Assembly: GCA_050186055.1 (NCBI GenBank)
Contig: JBFWYV010000124.1
Span: 1-13,117, forward strand
Reading direction: 5' to 3'
From: CAMDPA01 sp050186055
GTDB taxonomy: Bacteria; Pseudomonadota; Alphaproteobacteria; Rhizobiales; Hyphomicrobiaceae
Length of the DNA: 13,117 nt
Positions 5,776 to 13,053 of the stretch are shown here, piece after piece. The translations under genes and the position numbers were made by a program. The notes below the pieces were generated by a model, which searched no databases, was not told the origin of the DNA, and saw only the letters and a program-made list of their open reading frames with translations. Position 1 is the stretch's first letter. Every line of letters begins with the position of its first letter.

Positions 5776-8763
5776 ATGGCTCTCCTTGGAAAATCGATTC
5801 CACGCCGCGAGGATGCGGCATTGCTGTCGGGGCGGGGGCGCTATGCCGACGACGTGCCGACCCCGAGGCGGACCCTTCATGCTCATGTCATCCGATCACC
5901 GCATGCCCGCGCAAAGATCATTTCGATCGACGCCGGCGCGGCGCTCGACTTGCCGGGAGTGGAGGCCATTATCACCGGCGAGGAGGTGCGACAGCTTTCC
6001 GATTCGTTTCTAGTCGCAGTGAAGGCCAACGTCCCGCAATGGTCGTTGGCGGTGGACGAGGTTCGGTTCGTCGGCGAGCCGGTGGCGCTTGTCGTCGCGG
6101 ATAGTCGCTATCTGGCTGAGGACGCGGCCGAGCTTGTCGAAATCGAGTACGAGACTCTGCCGGCGGTGATCGATCTCAGGGCCGCACGCGCAAAGGATGC
6201 GCCGCTGGTCCATGCGGCGGCCGGAAGCAACGAGGTGCATACGCGCGAGTTCGTCTACGGCGAGCCCGAGAAGGCGTTCGCGGACGCGGACAGAGTCGTC
6301 AAGCTGGTCAGCGAGTATCCGCGCAACTCGTTCATGCCGATGGAGTGTTTCGTCGTTGTCGCCGAGCATCGGCCTGCCGATGACTCCTATGAAGTGCTGG
6401 CGAACTTCCAGGGTCCGTTCTCGGCGCATCCGGTGATGGCGCGGGCATTGCGCATCCCAGGCACGCGGTTCAGAGTGAAAACACCGGCCGACTCCGGCGG
6501 CAGCTTCGGTATCAAGCTGTCGGTGTTTCCGTTCATGGTGCTGATGAGCATCGCATCCAAGATTACCGGCCGGCCGGTGAAGTGGGTCGAGGATCGCCTG
6601 GAGCATCTGGTTGCCGCTTCCTCGGGGCCCAATCGCATCACGGAGATCGAAGCGGCGGTCACCAACGATGGACGTATCCTGGCCCTGAAGTTCGATCAGA
6701 TCGAGGACTATGGCGCATTCCTGCGGGCGCCGATGCCGGGGCCTCTCTACCGCATGCATGGCGCGCTGACCGGGGCTTATGACGTCCAGAACCTGATCGC
6801 GGTCAACCGGTGTGTCCTGACCAACAAGGCGCCGTCGAGCCTGATCCGTGGCTTTGGCGGGCCGCAGCTCTACCTGGCGCTCGAGCGGCTGGTGCAGCGG
6901 ATCGCGATCGAGCTCGGCCTGGAGCACATCGACGTCATTCGCAAGAACCTCATTCCGGCAGGGGCATTCCCCTATCGGACGGCTGCCGGCGCCCTGTACG
7001 ACTCCGGCGACTATCCGCGCTGCGTCGAGATGACTGTCGGCGAAGGGCGGCTTGAAGATCTCAAGCAGCGCCGGGAGGCAGCGCGCAAGGCCGGCAGGTA
7101 CTACGGCATCGGCTTTGCCACGGTGGTCGAACCCGGCATGTCGAACATGGGCTATCTGTCGACGCTGCTGCCGAAGCAGGTGCGCGAGAAAACCGGGCCC
7201 AAGAATGGCGCAATCTCGATGGCCACGGTCAACGTCGACCCGCTCGGGGCCGTGTCGGTGACGGCCGACGTCACGGTTCAGGGACAAGGGCACGAGACGG
7301 TGCTGTCGCAGATCGTCGCAGACGAACTCGGCCTGAAGATCGATGACGTCACCGTCAACCTGGAGATCGACACGGGGGCGACCGAATGGTCGATCGCGGC
7401 GGGCACATACTCCTGCCGCTTCACTCCCGGAACGGCCGTGGCCGCTCACATCGCAGCCAAGCGCATCAAGGATAAGCTGGCAAAAATTGCAGCAAAGCAG
7501 CTCAATGTGCTGTCCGACGACGTGGAGTTTGCGGACGGCCGGATCCGGTCCAAATCAAACCCGGACAATGCTCTTGCATTCGGTCGCGCAGCCGGCACCG
7601 CCCACTGGTCACCGATCATGCTGCCGGAAGGGATGGAGGCCGGCCTTCGGGAAACGGCGGTCTGGTCGCCGCCGGAGCTGACTCCTCCTGACTCGGACGA
7701 CCGGATCAACACGTCGCTGACCTACGGCCTTGTGTTCGATATGTGCGGCGTCGAGATCGACCCTGTCACGTGCGAGGTTCGTGTCGACCGCTACATCTCC
7801 ATGCACGACGCGGGCCGCCTGCTCAATCCGCTGATCGCGGAGGGGCAGATCAGGGGCGCGTTCATGCAGGGGCTCGCCAGCGTGCTCTATGAGGAGTTCG
7901 TCTACGACGAAGCGGGGACGTTCCTGACCGGTACGTTTGCCGATTATCTCGTGCCGACGGCGATGGAGCTGCCGGAACTCGAGCTGATGCATATCGAGAC
8001 TCCGTCGCCGCTGACGCCGCTCGGCGCCAAGGGTCTGGCCGAAGGCAACTGCATGAGCGTTCCGGCCTGTGTCGCCAACGCGATCTGCGATGCGCTCAAC
8101 GTGGAGAATGTGACACTGCCGGCAACGCCGGTTCGCATTCACGCGCTGATCGGCGGTGAGGAGCCGGCGCGGCCAGGCCACATCGAGCCGCGCTCCGGGC
8201 TGGGGCCGACCGGCGTTGCCGGCGAAAAGGAAGGCCGGCAGATCAAGGGATCCGGCTCGGTCAGCGTGGCTGCTCCGCCTCAGAAGGTCTGGGATGCCCT
8301 GCTCGATCCGGAAAATCTGAAGGCGGTGATCCCGGGCTGTCATTCGCTGGAAGCGCGCGGAAAGAACGATTACCGGGCGGAGGTTTCACTTGGCGTCGGG
8401 CCGGTGCGGGGGCGGTTCAAGGCAACCGTCAAACTCACCGATCTGAAGCCGGTGGAGTCGGGCCGGCTCGGCGGCTCGATCACCGGGCCGCTCGGCGGGG
8501 CCTCCGGTTCGGGCGTGCTGCGCCTGTCGCCGGAGGGGGACGGCACGCGGATCGATTACGACTATGAGGTTGCGGTGACGGGCAAGGCCGCCGCAGTCGG
8601 GGGCCGCATGCTCGAAGGCGCTGCCGGGCTTGTCATCAACCAGTTCTTCGATCGCTTCGGACGTCGGCTTGGCGGAGGCGGAGAGAAGAAGACGATTGCC
8701 GGCCGGCTAGGTGCGCTGTGGGGCGGCAAGGGCTCGAGCGCCAAAGGGGGGAGCAAGTCATGA
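5776..8763 (+). CDS. Molybdopterin-binding large subunit (xanthine dehydrogenase/CoxL class) fused to a C-terminal SRPBCC (CoxG-like) domain
   Basis: Catalytic subunit of a molybdenum hydroxylase, 995 residues against about 770-800 for a plain CoxL homologue. It begins GKSIPRREDAALLSGRGRYADDV, the standard start of this class; the ribosome site is weak. The Ald_Xan_dh a/b hammerhead covers about 15-130, followed by two MoCo-binding domains to about 792. Cofactor motifs are GGSFGIK (241-247), RGFGG (358-362), QGQGHET (502-508) and GAKGLAE ending in the catalytic base Glu756. The CO dehydrogenase loop AYRCSFR is absent; the position reads LIRGFGGPQ, as in hydroxylases acting on carbon rings or heterocycles. 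After a linker (about 793-821), residues 822-967 form an SRPBCC/CoxG domain starting IKGSGSVSVAAPPQKVWDAL and containing LGVGPVRGRFKATVKLTDL. Its partners are the FAD and Fe-S subunits just downstream. The substrate is unknown; an aromatic or N-heteroaromatic acid is suggested by context. Confidence 0.92.
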   Translation: MALLGKSIPRREDAALLSGRGRYADDVPTPRRTLHAHVIRSPHARAKIISIDAGAALDLPGVEAIITGEEVRQLSDSFLVAVKANVPQWSLAVDEVRFVGEPVALVVADSRYLAEDAAELVEIEYETLPAVIDLRAARAKDAPLVHAAAGSNEVHTREFVYGEPEKAFADADRVVKLVSEYPRNSFMPMECFVVVAEHRPADDSYEVLANFQGPFSAHPVMARALRIPGTRFRVKTPADSGGSFGIKLSVFPFMVLMSIASKITGRPVKWVEDRLEHLVAASSGPNRITEIEAAVTNDGRILALKFDQIEDYGAFLRAPMPGPLYRMHGALTGAYDVQNLIAVNRCVLTNKAPSSLIRGFGGPQLYLALERLVQRIAIELGLEHIDVIRKNLIPAGAFPYRTAAGALYDSGDYPRCVEMTVGEGRLEDLKQRREAARKAGRYYGIGFATVVEPGMSNMGYLSTLLPKQVREKTGPKNGAISMATVNVDPLGAVSVTADVTVQGQGHETVLSQIVADELGLKIDDVTVNLEIDTGATEWSIAAGTYSCRFTPGTAVAAHIAAKRIKDKLAKIAAKQLNVLSDDVEFADGRIRSKSNPDNALAFGRAAGTAHWSPIMLPEGMEAGLRETAVWSPPELTPPDSDDRINTSLTYGLVFDMCGVEIDPVTCEVRVDRYISMHDAGRLLNPLIAEGQIRGAFMQGLASVLYEEFVYDEAGTFLTGTFADYLVPTAMELPELELMHIETPSPLTPLGAKGLAEGNCMSVPACVANAICDALNVENVTLPATPVRIHALIGGEEPARPGHIEPRSGLGPTGVAGEKEGRQIKGSGSVSVAAPPQKVWDALLDPENLKAVIPGCHSLEARGKNDYRAEVSLGVGPVRGRFKATVKLTDLKPVESGRLGGSITGPLGGASGSGVLRLSPEGDGTRIDYDYEVAVTGKAAAVGGRMLEGAAGLVINQFFDRFGRRLGGGGEKKTIAGRLGALWGGKGSSAKGGSKS

Positions 8764-9590
8764 AGCCGCGTCCGTTCGACTACGTTCGCCCCGATACCGT
8801 CGATGAAGCTGTCGCGCTGCTGGCCGAACTCGGCGACGACGCGCGCGTGATGGCCGGCGGCCAGTCGCTGATGGCGATCCTCAATCTGAGGCTGGCCGAG
8901 CCGAAGGTCATCATCGACATCGGCGGCCACAAGGAGCTGAACTCGATCCGCATCGTCAACGGCATGCTGGAGGTCGGGGCCTCGGTCACGCAGAACGAGC
9001 TGCTGTCGTGGCCGCATCTGCCGATGCAGTCGCCGATGCTGGCCAAAGCCCTGCCGTGGGTCGGGCATTTCCAGACCCGCAACAGAGGCACGATTTGCGG
9101 CTCGCTTTCCCATGCCGATCCGTCCTCGGAAATTCCGCTGTCGCTGGCAGTGCTCGGCGGCGAGGTGGTGCTGCGCTCGAAACGAGGCACGCGGACAGTC
9201 GCGGCCGAGGATTTCCAGGTCGGCCTGCTGTCGACGGCACGAGAGAGCGATGAAATGATGATTGCCGCCCGTTTCCCGGTCGGCAGTGCGGTGAAGCGTG
9301 CCGCGTTCCGGGAGGTTGCGCGCAGACACGGCGATTTCGCCATCCTTTCGCTGGCCGCCATCGCGGAGACCGACACGAATATCCGCTTCGGCATCGGCGG
9401 CCTGGCCGACCGGCCGATCGCTGCCCGCATCGATCTCGGGCCGAAGGATGCCGTTAAGGATGCGATGGAGACGCTTGCCTGGGAGCTTGAAGGCACCGAC
9501 GACATTCACGCTACCGCCCGGTATCGCCGCGATCTCCTGCGCCGGCTCGGACCCACCGTCATCGAGGAGGCCCTCGCATGCGCCGCCTGA
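8760..9590 (+). CDS. FAD-binding middle subunit of the molybdenum hydroxylase (CoxM class)
   Basis: 276 residues, typical of the family. It passes electrons from the Fe-S subunit to an acceptor through FAD. The ATG at 8760 overlaps the large-subunit stop as ATGA and follows a strong AAAGGGGGGAG ribosome site; the upstream in-frame start at 8718 would lie inside the preceding gene and is rejected. The first FAD pyrophosphate motif AGGQSL is at 32-37 and the second, NRGTICGSLSHADPSSE, at 108-124. The second motif usually reads TIGG; here Cys replaces one Gly, as occurs in some homologues. The C-terminal CO-dehydrogenase flavoprotein domain covers about 175-275. Translational coupling to both neighbours indicates one enzyme complex in the cytoplasm. 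Confidence 0.93.
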   Translation: MKPRPFDYVRPDTVDEAVALLAELGDDARVMAGGQSLMAILNLRLAEPKVIIDIGGHKELNSIRIVNGMLEVGASVTQNELLSWPHLPMQSPMLAKALPWVGHFQTRNRGTICGSLSHADPSSEIPLSLAVLGGEVVLRSKRGTRTVAAEDFQVGLLSTARESDEMMIAARFPVGSAVKRAAFREVARRHGDFAILSLAAIAETDTNIRFGIGGLADRPIAARIDLGPKDAVKDAMETLAWELEGTDDIHATARYRRDLLRRLGPTVIEEALACAA

Positions 9591-10072
9591 ATCATGGTCA
9601 GAAATCCCGTGTCTCCTTCACGCTCAACGGCCGCAGGGCGTCGGGCGAGGCCGAGCCGCGCATGCTGCTCACCGATTTCCTGCGCTACGAAATCGGGATG
9701 ACGGGGACGCATGTCGGCTGCGAGCACGGCGTTTGCGGCTGCTGTACCGTGCTGATCGACGGCATCGCGCAGCGCGGCTGTCTGACCCTCGCGGTGCAGG
9801 TCGAGGGCCGATCGGTGGAGACGGTCGAATCGCTCGCTGAGCCGGACGGGACGCTCAACGCGCTGCAGGCGGCGATGCGCGACAATCATGCGTTGCAGTG
9901 CGGCTTCTGTACGCCCGGCATACTGATGTCGTTCACGGACTTCCTGAAGAGGAAGCCTGACCCGAGCGAAGAGGAGGTCCGTGAGGTGCTCGGCGGCCAT
10001 CTCTGTCGCTGCACCGGATACGACGGTCTGATCAAGGCGGTGATGCAGGCCGCCAAAGCCATGCAATCGTAG
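9578..10072 (+). CDS. [2Fe-2S] small subunit of the molybdenum hydroxylase (CoxS class)
   Basis: 164 residues with two [2Fe-2S] clusters that carry electrons from the Mo site to FAD. The ATG at 9578 overlaps the end of the FAD-subunit gene by 13 bp, with GAGGAGG 7 nt upstream. The N-terminal plant-ferredoxin-type cluster is held by Cys48, Cys53, Cys56 and Cys68 (CEHGVCGCC...C). The C-terminal four-helix domain holds the second by Cys108, Cys111, Cys143 and Cys145 (CGFC...CRC). All eight ligands are present, so the subunit should be functional. Last gene of the operon; its stop codon lies inside a perfect inverted repeat. Confidence 0.95.
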   Translation: MRRLNHGQKSRVSFTLNGRRASGEAEPRMLLTDFLRYEIGMTGTHVGCEHGVCGCCTVLIDGIAQRGCLTLAVQVEGRSVETVESLAEPDGTLNALQAAMRDNHALQCGFCTPGILMSFTDFLKRKPDPSEEEVREVLGGHLCRCTGYDGLIKAVMQAAKAMQS

Positions 10073-10091
10073 CCGGCGGCGCAGCTACGAT
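10066..10091. terminator. Inverted repeat at the end of the Mo hydroxylase operon
   Basis: ATCGTAGC (10066-10073) and GCTACGAT (10084-10091) form a perfect 8-bp stem with a 10-nt GC-rich loop; the TAG stop of the small subunit is inside the left arm. It sits in the 36-bp gap between two convergent genes, where a two-way transcription stop would be expected. There is no clear T run, so termination may be weak or Rho-assisted. Confidence 0.5.
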
Positions 10092-10108
10092 GCTGGCGGC
10101 AACCGACC

Positions 10109-11269
10109 TTATACGAGGCGCACCGTCTCGCCGTTCGCCTCGCGTCCCCACTTCCTGTAGAGTGAAAACGCCTTGAGCGCCGGCTCGTCGCTGGCCACGA
10201 ACAGGATTGCCGGCTCGCGGTCGGATCCGTTCGAATGCTCGATCCAGGAGCCGCCCGGAACGGCCAGGGTGTCGAACTGACGCCAGTCGAACTGCTTCCC
10301 GTTGACCAGCGAATAGCCGGACCCTTCGAACGGTGCGACCAGCAGACTGGCGGTTTGGCGCGAGGGCTGCGTGCGCTCGCCGGGGCGGAGCATCTGGGCG
10401 AAAAACGTCATGGTCTTGAATATGGGGCCGCCGTTGACCGGATCGGTATATTCGATCGACACCGCCTCGTAGGGGCAGCCGTCGTGATCCTTGAAGCGCT
10501 CCAGCAGCTCTCGCATCATATCCCAGCGGTAGACGTACATCGGCGAGGAGTACCCGGCGCTGCGCGAATGATCGAGGAAGCGCGGCTTCAAGCCGCCCAT
10601 GCCATAGGCCGCCTGAGAGTGATCGCTGGATACGGTCGGCGTCTGCTGCTTCTTGCGGACGGGCTTTCCATCGACCAGCTCGGTGTAGTCGTGGTCGAAT
10701 TGAATGGCATTCAGGACCTCGACCAGGGGCAAGTCGAGCACTGAGAGGTTGACTGCGGGTTCGTTTCCGACATTGCCGTGATTGTGCCAGGTGTCGTTGG
10801 GCGTGAGGACCATGTCGCCGGGCCCGAACGTGATGTCCTCGCCATCGACACCGGTGAAGTTGCCATGGCCGGTCAACCCGAACCGGATGGCGCTCGGCGA
10901 GTGCTTGTGCGGCGGCATCACCTCGTGCGGGTCATTGAGGCGGTAGGCCGTGTACATCGTGCTTACGGTTGCACGCCGCGGAGCCAGGCCAGGGTTGACG
11001 AGTATGAGCGAGCGGCGCTCGGAGTCGTCCATCTTGATGAGATCGGCGGCTCGGGTCAGTGTCGGCAGGATGTCATACTGATAGTTCCAGACGTGGGGCA
11101 CGGCCTGTTGCGTACCCATGAGCTGGCGAACCTCGTCGTGCTCGACGTCGGTGGTCGTCGCCCAAAACGGGAACATGTTCTTGGCGTGGACGTCGTCATA
11201 GAGCGACTTCAATGCGGCCTTTCGATTAGGCGCACGCTCCTGCGGGCTTTGTTGGCTGATAGAGGACAT
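10109..11269 (-). CDS. Gentisate/salicylate 1,2-dioxygenase-like bicupin ring-cleavage dioxygenase
   Basis: 386 residues, close to the salicylate, gentisate and 1-hydroxy-2-naphthoate dioxygenases (about 345-390). These Fe(II) enzymes open a hydroxylated aromatic acid between the hydroxyl and carboxyl carbons using O2. Start at 11269 is backed by AAGGAGAC 4 nt upstream. Cupin 1 (about 100-175) has the iron ligands His121 and His123 in MPPHKHSPSAIRF and His162 in PNDTWHNHGN; the spacing equals that of His119/His121/His160 in the structurally known salicylate 1,2-dioxygenase. Cupin 2 (about 285-360) reads RTQPSRQTASLLV where histidines would be needed, so only one iron site is expected, as in most members. 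Gentisate, salicylate, nitrosalicylate and hydroxynaphthoate cannot be told apart by eye. It converges on the Mo hydroxylase operon and is divergent from a Bug-type receptor gene, suggesting a shared aromatic acid pathway. Confidence 0.9.
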   Translation of the reverse strand: MSSISQQSPQERAPNRKAALKSLYDDVHAKNMFPFWATTTDVEHDEVRQLMGTQQAVPHVWNYQYDILPTLTRAADLIKMDDSERRSLILVNPGLAPRRATVSTMYTAYRLNDPHEVMPPHKHSPSAIRFGLTGHGNFTGVDGEDITFGPGDMVLTPNDTWHNHGNVGNEPAVNLSVLDLPLVEVLNAIQFDHDYTELVDGKPVRKKQQTPTVSSDHSQAAYGMGGLKPRFLDHSRSAGYSSPMYVYRWDMMRELLERFKDHDGCPYEAVSIEYTDPVNGGPIFKTMTFFAQMLRPGERTQPSRQTASLLVAPFEGSGYSLVNGKQFDWRQFDTLAVPGGSWIEHSNGSDREPAILFVASDEPALKAFSLYRKWGREANGETVRLV

Positions 11270-11313
11270 GAATGTCTCCTTCGAGCACGGCAGCAGGCTG
11301 AGCTTTTTTCGTC

Positions 11314-11341
11314 ATGTTACAGCGCCCGGCACCGGCGTCAA
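11314..11341 (-). promoter_or_regulatory. Candidate promoter of the dioxygenase gene
   Basis: Read on the minus strand, TTGACG (11341-11336), a 16-bp spacer and TAACAT (11319-11314) resemble a sigma-70 type -35/-10 pair with 5/6 and 4/6 consensus matches. Transcription would start near 11306, giving a leader of about 37 nt before the ATG at 11269. Confidence 0.5.
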
Positions 11342-11374
11342 CGCGATCCGTGTTTCGACTGTGCGTTCCCTGCA

Positions 11375-11425
11375 TTGACACGACCGTCGTCTCGCACGAA
11401 CCTGAGAGGCATCAGATAGGGAGGA
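11375..11425 (+). promoter_or_regulatory. Candidate -35 element and ribosome site of the Bug receptor gene
   Basis: A perfect TTGACA stands at 11375-11380; no good -10 follows at 16-18 bp (GAACCT at 11398-11403 is the best), so the promoter may need an activator or use relaxed -10 rules. AGGGAGGA at 11418-11425 is a strong ribosome site 8 nt before the ATG at 11434 and fixes that start. Confidence 0.4.
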
Positions 11426-11433
11426 ATGACAAT

Positions 11434-12453
11434 ATGCGACGAGCGCAGATAAGCTGGCCCGTGGCCGGCGCAGTGCTGCTGCTGGGTGCAATTTCTGCTG
11501 TAGCTCAACCCGCCGAAAAATTCTTTGCAGGGCGTACGATCACGCTGATTGTCGGGTTTGGCCCTGGCGGGACGTACGACTACTACGCGCGGCTGGTGGC
11601 CAGACATCTGGGCCGGCATATCCCCGGCAATCCCACTGTCGTGGTGCAGAGCATGCCGGGCGCCGGCAGCCTGACCGCGGCCAATTATCTTTATAACGTC
11701 GCGCCCAAAGACGGCACGGCGATGGGTACTTTGAGCCAGACTCTCGCCATCGAGCAGGCGGTGAAGAATCCCGGCGCGCGGTATGATGTGGCCAAGTTCA
11801 ACTGGATTGGGCGGGCGACGTCGGTGACCCAGGTCCAGCTCACGATGGCCAATTCGAAGATCAAGACAATCGAGGATGCAAAGACGTATGAGACGCCGGT
11901 ATCGCATACCGGGGCCGGTTCACCGACCCTGGGTTATCCAAAACTGTTGAACGGAATCGTCGGCACCAAGTTCAAGTTCGTGGGGCCGTACAAGGGTTCA
12001 ACCAACGGCCTGCTGGCGATGGAACGCGGCGAGGTGGAATCGGCTTCGACCTCCTACACCACGGTGTTGCAGAAGCGGCCGCAGTGGATCTTCAAGAAGG
12101 AGGCCAATTTCCTCGTTCAGTATGCGCTCAAGCGCATCCCGGAACTTCCAAACATTCCGACGTTTGTGGAACTCGGCAAGACGGCCGGAGACAAGCAGCT
12201 CATGACGCTTTATGTCAGCGGCGAGGAGGTTGGGAGATCGTTCCTTGCACCGCCGGGGATTCCTGCCGATCGCGTCGCTGTTTTGCGCAAGGCTTTTATG
12301 GCGATGATCGGCGACGCGGAGACCAAGGCGGAAGCGGCGAAAGCAAAAGCAGAGCTGACCCCGATGTCGGGACGCGAGCTTCAGGACTTTATTACGCAGA
12401 CAATGAAGGTCCCACCTGCCGTCGTCCAACGCATGCAGGGGCTATTGAAATAG
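11434..12453 (+). CDS. Tripartite tricarboxylate transporter substrate-binding protein (TctC/Bug family)
   Basis: 339 residues from the ATG at 11434; an upstream in-frame ATG at 11314 lacks a ribosome site and would delay the signal peptide, so it is rejected. Residues 1-24 form a signal peptide (VAGAVLLLGAISAVA before QPAE). The mature protein has Bug landmarks: ITLIVGFGPGGTYDYYAR (about 36-53) and VVVQSMPGAGSLTAANYLY (69-87), whose loops bind the ligand carboxylate through backbone and water contacts, and near the end PELPNIPTFVEL and FLAPPGIPADRVAVLRKAF. Bug proteins bind organic acids in the periplasm; known examples include tricarboxylates and the aromatic terephthalate (TphC). No TctA/TctB membrane genes are in the window, common for Bug genes, which are often unlinked orphans. 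Divergent pairing with the ring-cleavage dioxygenase suggests an aromatic acid ligand. Confidence 0.92.
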   Translation: MRRAQISWPVAGAVLLLGAISAVAQPAEKFFAGRTITLIVGFGPGGTYDYYARLVARHLGRHIPGNPTVVVQSMPGAGSLTAANYLYNVAPKDGTAMGTLSQTLAIEQAVKNPGARYDVAKFNWIGRATSVTQVQLTMANSKIKTIEDAKTYETPVSHTGAGSPTLGYPKLLNGIVGTKFKFVGPYKGSTNGLLAMERGEVESASTSYTTVLQKRPQWIFKKEANFLVQYALKRIPELPNIPTFVELGKTAGDKQLMTLYVSGEEVGRSFLAPPGIPADRVAVLRKAFMAMIGDAETKAEAAKAKAELTPMSGRELQDFITQTMKVPPAVVQRMQGLLK

Positions 12454-12477
12454 CCGTGCGCTTTCCTCGATGCAACA

Positions 12478-12502
12478 AAGGCGGCCACGAGCGGGCCGCC
12501 TT
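12478..12502. terminator. Stem-loop terminator between convergent Bug and RlpA genes
   Basis: AAGGCGGCC (12478-12486) pairs perfectly with GGCCGCCTT (12494-12502): a 9-bp GC-rich stem with a 7-nt loop, 25 bp after the Bug gene stop. It can serve both convergent genes. Toward RlpA's direction the stem is followed by TTGTTGC, weakly T-rich; toward the plus strand by TTCAATGG. Confidence 0.65.
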
Positions 12503-12531
12503 CAATGGTTTCAAGGTATAGCGGCTTCGAT

Positions 12532-13053
12532 TCAGCCGACGATGTCCAGCTTGACGCGCGCAAGTCCGGCGCCTGTCATTCCGACGACGCTGGCTGCGCG
12601 GCGTGAAAGATCGATGATGCGGCCGCGAACGAAGGGGCCGCGGTCGTTGATCCGAACGACAACGGAGCGTCCATTCGACAGATTTGTGACTCTGACCCGT
12701 GTTCCGAACGGCAGAGACCTGTGCGCCGCAGTCAGGGCGTTCGGATTGAACCAGCCGCCGGACGCCACGCGCTGAGGCTGCCAGTAGTAGGAGGCGATGC
12801 CCGATCCGGCGGAGCCGCCCGAAAGGCTTCCTCTCGATTCGCTTCTGTAGTAGCCGCGATCCGACGAGCGGCGAGCGGTTCTCTTGGCGCGGTGCGCGTG
12901 TCTGCGTGTGTTTTCGGAGGCGGACACCGTGCCGCGATCACGAAAAGCGCTGTTTACGAATTCCGAGCTTCCCTCGCTGTAAGCCTCGGCAGCACCGCAG
13001 CTCAGTATTGGTCCTGCAATGGCTGCGCATGCAGCAACGATCATCCGTTTCAT
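12532..13053 (-). CDS. RlpA-family septal ring lytic transglycosylase-like protein (DPBB domain)
   Basis: 173 residues from the ATG at 13053, which has GGAGGT 5 nt upstream; an ATG at 13068 lies on the other side of that ribosome site and is rejected. Residues 1-24 are a signal peptide (MKRMIVAACAAIAGPILSCGAAEA). ILSC could be a weak lipobox, in keeping with RlpA being a lipoprotein elsewhere. A basic, low-complexity stretch (about 48-75) leads into the double-psi beta-barrel at about 85-173. His111 in TAAHRSLPFG and Asp137 in INDRGPF match, with the same 26-residue spacing, the His131 and Asp157 needed for denuded-glycan cleavage by Pseudomonas aeruginosa RlpA. The SPOR domain of classical RlpA is missing, so septal targeting by that route is not expected. 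Acts on peptidoglycan in the envelope; whether it is catalytic is untested. Confidence 0.9.
   Translation of the reverse strand: MKRMIVAACAAIAGPILSCGAAEAYSEGSSEFVNSAFRDRGTVSASENTRRHAHRAKRTARRSSDRGYYRSESRGSLSGGSAGSGIASYYWQPQRVASGGWFNPNALTAAHRSLPFGTRVRVTNLSNGRSVVVRINDRGPFVRGRIIDLSRRAASVVGMTGAGLARVKLDIVG

Noticed and set aside
6010..7449. 479-codon minus-strand frame opposite the Mo hydroxylase large subunit
   Set aside because: Rich in Arg/Asp/His with no domain signal; an antisense shadow of a strongly conserved gene.
8562..9509. 315-codon minus-strand frame opposite the large/FAD subunit junction
   Set aside because: It crosses the boundary of two real coupled genes on the other strand and has no recognisable motif.
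5776..10072. Carbon monoxide dehydrogenase (coxLMS) assignment
   Set aside because: The diagnostic AYRCSFR loop is missing and no Cox maturation genes are present, so gene symbols coxL, coxM and coxS were not used.
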